This document shows positions 13,001 through 22,453 of a stretch of 64,000 bases of DNA, in pieces. A program made the position numbers and the translations under genes. Every line of letters starts with the position of its first letter. The first letter of the stretch is position 1. The notes under the pieces are model-generated. The model ran no database searches and was not told the DNA's origin. It was given only the letters and a program-made list of their open reading frames with translations. This DNA comes from Amia ocellicauda (taxonomy: Eukaryota; Chordata; Actinopteri; Amiiformes; Amiidae): contig NC_089852.1 of assembly GCF_036373705.1 (NCBI RefSeq), forward strand, positions 35,232,707-35,296,706, in the 5' to 3' direction.

Positions 13001-16000
13001 AAAATAACTATAATTTCTATAGGTCCCCCATACAAACTGAACTGCCCTTGACTGCAGGTTCCTTCCCCCCACACAGTATGTTTATACGTAATGGTTTGAA
13101 CTTGAGAGTGGTGTGGGGCTTATATAACAAAAAGAGCTGTTTGAGGTAAATTTCATAGCATGGTTTTCTTGGGATTATGATTTTTGTAATGTAATGTAAT
13201 AGGAGACTTTCCCTGTAAGCTTGTTCAACCGTCTTCTCTGCTCAAATCTTACCGTACTCTAGCTTTCTCCCCCGAGGCATAGGTGTGCTCTCTGAAAGCT
13301 AGGGATTTCAAGGTGTGTTAAAATATAATGAAAACTTCAAATCTATCAAGTGTCGTATATCATCTGTAATTGACACTTCAAAATCGCACTTTTAAGTCAG
13401 GTCCAAATCTTTGTTGGCAAAGTACATTGACAAGAAAATTGATCTTCTACCTTCTTCCAGTTAGAGCTTCATTATCTGCTGGATGGCGGCAGGTGATGGA
13501 AGTTGGACATGTCGAGCTTTGATGTTATGAGCTGCAGCCTCCTCCTCCCCATCCCTTTTGATGCGTCTGTCATGACTTACTGTCATCTGTTGAGTGTCAC
13601 CAGACTTATTTCCATCTTTTCTTTCAGAGACCGGTCTTGGTAATGAGAATGTCATTCTGATGGTGTGGCATGAAGTGGCTGCACTTGTCTGTCTTGTTGC
13701 TACTTTTCAGCAATTCAGCCTGAAACTGAATTGAAACTGAAACTGTATTCTATGTATTCAAACAACTGTATGGCTACTTTATGACACTGAATCGGGATGT
13801 GATTGCTGACTTCAGATTCGCCTCCCTGACTCCTGTTTTTCACAGCACATGTTCTGCGGTATACTCAATCAGTATATAGGCATTGGGATAGTCAGGCAAG
13901 GCTTATAATTTGATCTCACAGACCCAGTGCTTCTGTATTAATAACTGTCTATAGCTTAAACATTAATAATTGTCCTGCAGTGACCTAGAAGTGAAAGGGC
14001 CATTCTGGGAAGGAAGCCCTCTGGAGCCTGTGGCATGGACGACTCCTCCAGACAGTGATGATCCTGTACGAGACAAGCAGGCCCATGCCGCACAGGTCAT
14101 CCAGAGGGCGTGGAGAAGGCATATTGTAAGCACGCAGCTCATCTTATTTTTTAATTGTATTTATTTATAGATTAAGCATGAATTGCACTTAAACCTTAAG
14201 CATTTTAGCACACAATCTGGGCAGAAACAAAGCTTTGTTCCCTGGGGTGAACATGAAAGATAAAGTCAGGTATTACTTCAGCATCAGCTTGTTTTCCATG
14301 AGCAGGAGTCGGTCCCATCCTCTTCTTCTTAGATAAACAGATATCAAAAACATGAAAAACAGAGTTCACATACAAGTTGAAACCTGTGAAACAGAAGAAA
14401 ATGGTTTTGGTTCAAAGCTCACTGTAAATGAACTGGATAAACATTCCTGCTGGTTGCTAACTGTTTGTTTTTCAAGAGTTGTAGGAGGTGTAATACATCC
14501 TGCACAACACATTAGTTTACAAGGTTATGAAGCACAAAACTGCTTGAAACTTCTGTGACAACAAATGGGAGTCCTCTGTATCCACTGTATGTCTTAAATA
14601 TATTTGCAGTTCAGTACTTCCATTCATTGCCCTTTTAAGCAGACAGGTCCGTATTCTGTGAGGCTGTCATATATATGAACTTTAAATGCAGGGCCAGTGA
14701 GATTATAGTAGTTAGTTAATTCATCAATCATACTAAAGATGCTGCACATCTGAACTTTGACTAAGGAACCTGATATTAAGTTGAAGCTTTTTTTGTATGT
14801 GCAATATACAGACTTCCCCTACCTAAACACAGCTGATGTTTCTGACTGTAGGCTGAACCAAATAAAAACGTTCACCTCCCCGTGAACCACAAAGTGCAAC
14901 TGTGCATCACTACACAGTTAAGTCTATTGTCAGAAACCGCTTTACACTATTTATGAATCAAAACGCAATATGCTACATTTGTATTTCACTCGGAAACTGA
15001 TTGCACTGTCCTTTTCACTGTATGTGCAGGACACTCATGTATTTCAGTACTACAAGCATCTGATTGGATTCAGAAACCAAGGGGACCCACGCTTACTACT
15101 TAAATATGTCAATCCTAAAGAGGTGAGTAAATACATGTGTATGCATTTTTAATATAACTTTGTCAATATAAATGTTAAAAATTATGTCTAAAAACAATCT
15201 GTAAAGAATTTCCTAACATGAGAATAAACATACAGTCTAGAACCTCAAAGTCAACATTATATATTTGTATTATTATTATTTTATTTATTGATCCCTTTTT
15301 TAATTGGCATAATTTCTAGGCTGAATTACTTGATGCAGCTGCAGGGGTTTACATAAGATTTCGACTTGGAGGTGTAAGTACATTATAATACTAATTTTGT
15401 ATATTTATATAGAGATTTTTGTTAACACTTCATTAGACACATTTTAACCGTCTATAGTAAGTGGCAAAAGTCTGTTACAACCCACTCCAATTTCTAATAG
15501 TATATAATAATACATGACCTCCATTTCCTCATAGTCCAACATGTCTTAAGTTCTGTAAATTGGTTAGGAAATGAAGGCAACAGTAAGACTGACCTCCCAT
15601 GGAAGACAAAGGAATAACATAACCAAACACATTGCGTGCTTTGTTACAGCTAGTATTGTGTGTGTGTGTGTGTGTGTGTGGGTATCTTTCTCTCTCTCTC
15701 TATTTATATATATGTGTGTATATCATCATCATCAGCCCATATTGATGAAGGCCTCCCCAAGATGTTTCCACTTCCCTCGATCTAGTAGACACTATATTCC
15801 ATATGTATAATACTAGCATATTTTATTATTAACTTCAAAATTAACTGGGGGAGAAATGTCAAATAAGAGACAGTGTTTTGTTTCTTCTCAGGATTTAATA
15901 TTTATTTTTCTAGACCACATTTCCTCCAAATATCTACTACAAGATATACACACACCGGCCCATTGTGGACATGTGTGCCAGCAGCCCTAAAGACTACACC

Positions 16001-17599
16001 AGCCCTTCAGCTAAACAGCCTCTGATGGGGCAGCTGCATCACCACGGCCCGGCTCCACAGGACGATCGGTCGGGCTGGTACAGACGCACAGAGAACAACG
16101 GCTGGAGGCTGCTGTCAGGCAAGGTAGTGCAGATCACTCCGGGGCATCATGAGTGTTGTATCATGAAGTTCAGATATCAAAGAAGGCAGAAGTGTGTGCG
16201 ACATGTTTTTGCACTGACAACGTATCTGGATTCTGTTACCTCATTCCAAGGTGTTTGTGTTTGAAATACTTCATTCTCAGTTATGGTTTTTGAAACAGCA
16301 CACCACTCTGAAAGTGTGCATGACAGTTTTAAAAACAACCTTCCCTTTTCCCGTTTGGTGTGCCCTGCGTTTTGCTCTTCTTAGATTGCGTTAATGGGAG
16401 ACACAGTCACACAGGACTCCAGCAACAGGAAAATGGAATTCCACTTCTCTAAAGTACAGAGGCGGCAGGAGGTAGAGAGAAAGCGGAAGCAGAGGAAAAT
16501 TGAATGGATGAAAAAGATGTAAGTTTGTCATCTGTCATGACCTTGTATTTAAAGGAACAAACTTAGACTTGTGGCATTCGGTGACGATCGAAGATCCAGC
16601 CTGGAGTGGTAGGATCTGAGACAGTGATTTATCTATTCAGAAAGTGACAACTGAAGTGTGCTGTGGATTAATGTGACCGCTGTTTGCAGGTACGAGGAGG
16701 GCATTCTCCAGGCCCGTACGGTCCAGCCCGACACTGCGGCGCTGGTGCAGAAGGCTGCAGAAGGCATGATGGCAGCCGTGGATGAAATGGGGCCAAACCA
16801 CGTGCTGGAGTGGGAGGTGGATGAGCTGCTGGAATGGACCAATTCTCTCAACTTTGAAGAGTAAATGACTTTGTATATATACACACTTTCTCCCTCCCTC
16901 CCTCTCTCTCTCTCTCTCACACACACACATGCTTGCACACACATTATCTCTATTAGTAGTAATATTTGATCGGGACTCTTGGAGTAAAACATGCGTGAAA
17001 TGGTATAAACTGTATGTGTACTGCACGTTGAAACAAAGGTGAGAGTTTAATTTCTTTCCATGCTGTGCTTGTTTTAGGTACATGAATGAATGGAAGGAAA
17101 CAGCAACCAGCAGTTCATCCGATTCCTACAAAGGTAAAACACAAAGAACATGACTGATGGCTTACAGTTAATTACCTATAAATCCATCTTCATGCAGAGA
17201 CATATACAGCCAATTACAGCCAAACATACGCCCAGGTCATAAAAACCCAGGCTTCTGTAAGGTGTGGAATAGAGTGGAATAATGCTACGTATATCTGGAA
17301 TTAAATGCTTGTCTTGATTTCCTGCAAAAAGGAAATTTCTTAATTCCTGCAACTTAATTCCTGCAATTGAAGGATTACTAGAGTTCCTCCACTTTTAATT
17401 ACATAATATTTCATATTCAAAATTTCATAATTTCAATGTGGAGTCAGGTATAGTACCCTCTGCTGGCGGAGCATTGACACAGCCTTTTATCTGTCCCACA
17501 GGTTCTAGATTGGTTCTCTCACATTGTGACCAGCGGTTCTCAGGGTTCTCCCAGGAATACAGCCTCCCACCCACGGACAGCGATGCCATGAGTTTTTAA
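10048..17599 (+). CDS. mfi: C11orf65 / MFI (mitochondrial fission factor interactor), IQ-motif protein
   Basis: Coding exons: 10048-10160 (exon begins 10010), 13981-14125, 15030-15122, 15320-15373, 15914-16123, 16385-16518, 16690-16860, 17078-17133, 17502-17599; phases agree throughout and give 357 aa (human 313). Matches to human C11orf65: an IQ-like helix AHAAQVIQRAWRRHI, then VNPKEAELLDAAAG, RFRLGG, FPPNIYYKIYTHRPI, SGWYRRTENNGWR, FHFSK.QRRQ, RKIEWM and EWEVDELLEWTNSLNF. The human protein is reported to bind MFF and restrain DRP1-driven mitochondrial fission. The first ATG (10048) keeps the longest frame; an in-frame ATG at residue 26 (MSENTS) is an alternative, and this N-terminal exon is less certain than the rest. 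It lies downstream of POGLUT3 in tandem, as in human, but ATM does not follow it. The C-terminal tail differs from the human one. Confidence 0.88.
10161..13980 (+). other. C11orf65 second intron
   Basis: A 3.8-kb intron between a GTGGGC donor and a CTGCAG acceptor; the phase (AG|T) supports the join. It contains the MITE-like element at 12758-12908 and otherwise only short, unrecognised open frames. Confidence 0.6.
12758..12908. mobile_element. Short hAT-like non-autonomous element (MITE), 151 bp
   Basis: Both ends start CAG when read inward. CAGCGCTGACCCCCTCC on the left is an imperfect inverted match to CAGGGTCGATCACC and the CCTCGAGGGG segment on the right. Flanking 8-mers CTCTACAT and CTCTTATC are similar but not identical, consistent with a decayed 8-bp target duplication. 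Assignment to hAT is by end shape only. Confidence 0.4.
15657..15701. repeat. (TG)n followed by (TC)n microsatellite
   Basis: TG run to about 15681, then a TC run to 15701, in the intron before the 15914 exon. Confidence 0.9.
15721..15785 (-). repeat. Fragment resembling the C-terminal end of a LINE open frame
   Basis: On the minus strand this stretch reads like RGKWKHLGEAFINMG followed by a stop and a GAT repeat. It resembles the widely dispersed LINE tail W..L.GEAFIQQW. Only about 65 bp remain. Confidence 0.3.
16888..16929. repeat. (CT)n-(CA)n compound microsatellite
   Basis: CCCT/CT run passing into CA, just after the 16860 donor. Confidence 0.9.
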
Positions 17600-17724
17600 G
17601 TCTCAAACCAGTGCAAGTCTTACCACTCATCTGTGCTCTCCGAAGTGAACGTTGCAGATTAGAAAAACTGACTTTATACCCATTTCTTCAATGTAATAAT
17701 GGTTGCTGTGCAGGGATGGTGTCT

Positions 17725-17730
17725 AATAAA
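17725..17730 (+). terminator. C11orf65 polyadenylation signal
   Basis: Canonical AATAAA 126 bp after the stop codon. The following 430 bp up to the tRNA are AT-rich with no feature seen. Confidence 0.75.
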
Positions 17731-18159
17731 GTTCCCCAGAATGTAGTGGCATCTGTTCATTTCTGTTTCAGTTTATGTCAGACAGGTTGATGCTTAAGCT
17801 CTGTTACTTAAACATTGTTTGTAGTTTTCTATATTATTATATAGATAATGTCATGCTGTTGTTCAATCTGTACGATAATGTTATTTGTTTTACTTTCTCA
17901 TAATTGTTATAAACAGTAAGCAGTTAACTAACACTTGGTGAAGTGTGTAGTTTCCAGGAATCAATTGTCTGCTGATAAAGTGATATGTAGGCTATTGGAC
18001 TTGTCAAAGGACTTATTTTGTTCATGAACACTGCTCAGGTTAAACTTCACGATTGGATGGATACTCAGGTTTATATAATTCACATATAAGATATAATACA
18101 ATAAACAATAACAATAATAATATTTTACAATGTATTCTATATATTATAAAAAATAAAAT

Positions 18160-18165
18160 AAAAAA
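18160..18165 (-). terminator. RNA polymerase III terminator of the tRNA-Cys gene
   Basis: A run of six T on the minus strand, one base after the mature tRNA end, followed by further T runs. Confidence 0.8.
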
Positions 18166-18166
18166 G

Positions 18167-18238
18167 AGGGGGCACCCGGATTTGAACCGGGGACCTCTTG
18201 ATCTGCAGTCAAATGCTCTACCACTGAGCTATACCCCC
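18167..18238 (-). tRNA. tRNA-Cys (anticodon GCA)
   Basis: A 72-nt cloverleaf on the minus strand. The acceptor stem GGGGGTA pairs with TGCCCCC. A box TAGCTCAGTGGTAGAGC, anticodon loop CTGCAGA with GCA at 18204-18206, and B box GGTTCAAATCC are all present. It matches vertebrate tRNA-Cys(GCA) almost base for base, has no intron and is followed by a T-run terminator. It sits about 180 bp upstream of the POMP promoter on the opposite strand, so Pol III and Pol II units diverge. No poly-A tail or SINE body is attached, so it is a real gene rather than a SINE head. Confidence 0.95.
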
Positions 18239-18414
18239 GATTGTTGAAAGCGTAATATTATTACCTATATAAATTTGTATCACTGGAGTTTTCAGTGAAC
18301 TAATTGTTAAAAATTGAATAATTAGTTAATATGTATAGAATATAAATGAAGATTTATATTGAAATAATGTATTTTTCATTACATTAAAGCACATTATAGT
18401 CTTGTTTTCTGCAC
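18239..18414. other. Spacer between tRNA-Cys and the POMP promoter
   Basis: AT-rich, no feature seen. Confidence 0.5.
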
Positions 18415-18531
18415 ATGTAAGCGGAAGTTGCGTAATTTGTCACGTGTGTTATTTCAGACGCGGCCCGGAAGTCTACGGTGTGACTCGGTGTATCGCACAG
18501 TGAAGCAGCACATTACACGAAATGGTAAGTA
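18415..18531 (+). promoter_or_regulatory. POMP promoter and 5' UTR
   Basis: A compact cluster: C/EBP-type GTTGCGTAAT at 18427-18436, E-box CACGTG at 18441-18446, ETS CCGGAAGT at 18465-18472, all within about 110 bp of the start codon. No TATA box. Sites are read directly; use is inferred. Confidence 0.6.
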
Positions 18532-21407
18532 AACTTTTCGCTTACTTTATTTATTTTTATACAGAAATATCCTATAATACTGCTTTTAAATTAATGTTAT
18601 GAACAGACCCTTTTCCCCCGATGATGGGAAATGTAGGGTTTGTTTTGAAAATAACGATTTGCTTAGTTCTGATTAGTCACTGCTGTGTGTGCATTCATTT
18701 TCGCAGCAAACTACAATATTGAGGCCTTGTGTTCATCTTGTGTGCTGACAATGTAGCACGTCTGACTTCATAGCCCGTTATTAGTGTGATCAACCCTGTA
18801 TTTGAGCTCCAGAGACACTCCATTGCTTCGTGGCGGAGCAGGGAAAGAAAAGCGTGATCAGTTTGTCAGCGGATACAAATGAAACCGAAAGTCAGCGGTT
18901 GTCTTCGAAGCTGAGAGACGTCGTTCATTTGCAGTTAAACTAAGCGTGACAATCAAGGTGTGCAACACATCCATGATCACATCCTGCTTCACATGTGTTA
19001 CAGAATACCAGAGGCCTGCGCTCCCAGCTGAAGGACAGCGTCCCTGTCACAGGGCTTTGTCCCCAAGCAGGGGCTTACGGGGTACCGGACACACTGCGCA
19101 AGGGGTGAGCGGTCTGCACTGTCTTTAATGAATGCCTGTTATCCTGAGTTATGAACCAAGCTTGATTATTCCACTATTATTACTTGTTGTTTTATTGAAG
19201 CTAAATTACTGCATGTACGTGTTTTAAATGACATTCAATAGCAGCAATCTGCCTGCCAGCTACAAGTCCATATCGTACAGTGCACATATAATGGCATAAT
19301 GCTGGTTTCCATGTAAGCGTGACACACTAATGATGTTAAACAGGTGTTTCTATACATTGAATTGTATAAAGCATAATAGGAAGGCTTGAGAGCTAATATA
19401 TGCACAGTGAGTGCTCCGAAACCCCATATTGAGCAGTTTCACCCCTTCCTGTCTCTGGGCTCAGCTTCAGCAGTGTGAAGAATGAGCTTCTGCCCAGTCA
19501 TCCCCTGGAGCTCTCTGAGAAGAATGTAAGTGTCCCACTGCTTTCATTTCAGGGTTTATTTAATTTATTTATGCCCTTATCCAGGGCCACTTACAGGTTA
19601 CAAGAGCAATACAGAAGTGCAATACTACAGTACAAATTATAAATCAAGCACAATACAATTTATTTACACCTCTCTTCTGACTTTGTTCTTTATTTTTATT
19701 CATCCCATTTGAGTTTTCAAGTTTGAGTTTCTTTTGTTTAAACGCAATAGCTTTCAGTGTCATAATCCATCTCACTACCACTCACTACAGACGCATGTCA
19801 AGTGAAGCCTTCTCTGTATAGTAAATTGATATTCAAGACCTGTGTAAACTGGTACCTTCAATTTACACTTAAAATGTTACTATGAGTCTACTAATGAGTT
19901 ACTATATTTTTTAAGCCGATGCCCTTATCCAGGGTGACTTAGCATTATGAAAGAGCACACAACATACAAAATACAATTTTGTAATCTACACTCCTTAAGT
20001 AATTTAACTCTTACAGTTGAGAGTGATTGCTACTTCTAGCATATGTTATTGCTCACCATGTTATCACATTAATTCAGTTAAGATTGAGGTTTATGTATTT
20101 ATTTATTATCCCCAAATGAAACATTTTGCAGTAAATTACACCATCCGAAAATCACAGTCTAATGTCCTTAATGCTCATTCTCGGTTTTTAACAGTTTCAG
20201 CTCAACCAAGATAAGATGAACTTTACGACACTCAGAAATATTCAGGGGCTTCATGCACCTTTGAAACTTCAGATGGAGTACAGGGCAGCACGACAGGTAT
20301 GTCCTCAGCCAGGTATCATAGTCAGCAAGATGCATTTGGGTACTTGTATATGGAAATCTGTGTTATTTCATTGATATTAAATTTGCTTTTAAACATTCGT
20401 TTTCCAAGTTAAGCAATGTGCATCATAAGACTTCCTTTGTGTGTCTGTGTGTATATCATTTTATTTTGTAAAACTGTATATATGCCATATTGAAGCTACA
20501 AGTTGTATCTGCTTCTTAACACAATATTTGTACTCTGCATGTAATGTATTTACAGATACAGCGCCTGCCATTCCTTCAGAGCTCAAATATCGCACTAGAT
20601 ACTCTCAGAGGCAATGATGAGGCAATTGGATTTGAAGACTTCTTGAATGGTAAGCATGGATCACAATGCAGTTAAAAGAATTCAGTACTCGGTAGTAATT
20701 GTTCCTTTTTTAATTGCATCAACACACTGCTAACGATGGACTGTTTAAATTATATCTGACGAAACACAAATTAATTTGTTTGCTGTCTTTGGATTATAGT
20801 AATTATTTTGCTTAGGTCTCTCAAACTTGAACCCCAAAATATCTGTACTTACAAAAGTACAGTAAAGGATAATTGCATTTATTACACCTGTAGATGTGAT
20901 CAGAACAAGAATGTTATCAATCTTGGCAAATTCAATACAACTTTTTTTAAATTAGTCACACTAAGAAAATTAAATGCCATTAAATACATATAAATAAAGC
21001 CATATTCTCTTTGGAGGGGAATCATAGTTTGTTTTTAACTACAGTGAGTAATATAAACAAAAAAGCATGTATGGATTAATTAGATCTTAACATTACATAT
21101 AATGACATTTATTATTTAAAGTTATAGTAAGTAATGGGTAATTATTGCTAAACTAATACTAGTATTTCTTTAGCACACACTCAGGACTAAGCTGTTATGT
21201 CTGCAGTTATGAGCTCAATATACTAGGATGTACTGATAGAATTAATGCACTTCTGTTACACTTTAATTAGTTTCTTGTGTAAATTGTAAGTAGCCTGGAT
21301 AAGTGTGTCTGCTAAGAAATAAATGTTGTTTATTTGCAGATCCAGCACAGAGCGAAGTCATGGGTGAGCCTCATATCATGGCAGAATATAAACTGGGTGT
21401 GCTGTAA
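18532..21407 (+). CDS. pomp: POMP, proteasome maturation protein (UMP1 family)
   Basis: Exons 18532-18534 (only the ATG), 19004-19104, 19465-19525, 20195-20296, 20556-20649, 21340-21407; phases close exactly to 142 aa (human 141). POMP is the chaperone that helps build the 20S proteasome half-core and is degraded when it matures. Recognised by NTRGL.SQLKDSVPVT, SSVKNELLPSHPLEL, FQLNQDKMNFTTLRNIQG, LRGNDEAIGFEDFLND and the C-terminus SEVMGEPH.MAEYKLG. The splice donor follows the ATG at once, so exon 1 carries only the initiator codon. Expression is probably set by the C/EBP, E-box and ETS cluster just upstream. Intron repeats include SINE-like fragments at 19550 and 19910. Confidence 0.95.
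19550..19625. repeat. SINE-like fragment (GCCCTTATCCAGGGCCACTT core)
   Basis: A TTATTTATGCCCTTATCCAG motif followed by CACTTACAGGTTACAAGAGCAAT, a segment repeated across fish genomes. A related copy lies at 19910-19955 and reverse-oriented tails at 21291-21330 and 52040-52090. Confidence 0.5.
19910..19955. repeat. Second SINE-like fragment of the same family
   Basis: GATGCCCTTATCCAGGGTG followed by ACTTAGCATTATG; same core as the copy at 19550. Confidence 0.45.
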
Positions 21408-21530
21408 AAACGACATGTGTGTAACATTTCTGATTTGTACAACATGACATATGTGCTTTCCCCTCTATACAACCTAAGCATACAGGATTATTTTGTATGA
21501 TTAGAATAGAATTAAACGTAATGTATTTCT

Positions 21531-21536
21531 AATAAA
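21531..21536 (+). terminator. POMP polyadenylation signal
   Basis: AATAAA 124 bp past the stop. Confidence 0.8.
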
Positions 21537-21588
21537 ACTTTAAATCCCACTCTTGTTCTCCTGAATTTACATTTATGTGCTGTTTTTG

Positions 21589-21592
21589 TATA

Positions 21593-21635
<43 letters not shown>
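21589..21635. repeat. (TA)n followed by poly(T)
   Basis: About 20 bp of TA and 27 bp of T between the ends of POMP and CCDC82. Confidence 0.9.
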
Positions 21636-21704
21636 CTCATTTTTTAAATTTAAACTTAAAAATCACACCATTCAGACAAAGGGAAATCAAGAAAGCTTTA
21701 GACA

Positions 21705-22453
21705 TTTATTCTTGCAATATACTTGTTTTTTTTATAACAGGTTATGTAACAGGTAAATGCAAATAGAAGCTGAGCTCATGTATAGGTTCAGGAATTTGCA
21801 ATTGTCTGGTATGTTATTTTGTTTTAAATGCATTCTTAACACGTAACTAAGATACAAGAAATCTCAGCATTTGTCAATGTGAGTGTTAATCACTATAGTT
21901 AGAACATTATAGAAGCCTTTCTAGTAAAACAATGTTCACAAAATGATTACACTGCACTAATAATGGGAAAAAAAAAAAAAGTAAAATAAAGTGCAAAATG
22001 AAACTGTGGATCACTATCTACCTAAATGACCCAGTGTTGCATTATTCTTTTACTTTTTTTTAGCCCAGCTAAAAAATCAAGAAATTGCAAAACTAAGCAT
22101 AATAAAAATCTGTATAAAACAAACTTGCAATGTGCCGTAAATAGACAGTTCAGGACTTGTATGTTCCTGGTCCACAGCACATCTTGATATGTGATGGAAT
22201 CGGTTACATAAAATCAATTAAAAAATATATATATATACTTTTTTTTATATATATATATCTACTTTGTTCTTCCTTTGTGCCATATCAGTGACACTGCCTC
22301 CACATGATAAAGGAAACCAGTATGTACAGCAGCATCTGAGCAAAAAAAGTAATTAGGGAAAAGGTTTCTTAAGTGGGAATCTTATATAAACACTTTCACT
22401 TGAAGAATTTTGCAAAGACACCCTGCAAAAGGTTTCCCATAACAGCACAGCCT
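21705..22453 (-). other. Probable CCDC82 3' UTR
   Basis: On the minus strand an AATAAA lies at 21705-21710, about 745 bp past the CCDC82 stop. It would leave only about 170 bp between the POMP and CCDC82 poly(A) signals. A TA/poly(T) tract lies at 22223-22259. Inferred boundary. Confidence 0.45.

Noticed and set aside
18167-18238. tRNA head of a SINE
   Set aside because: Complete cloverleaf with a terminator directly after it and no SINE body or A-tail.
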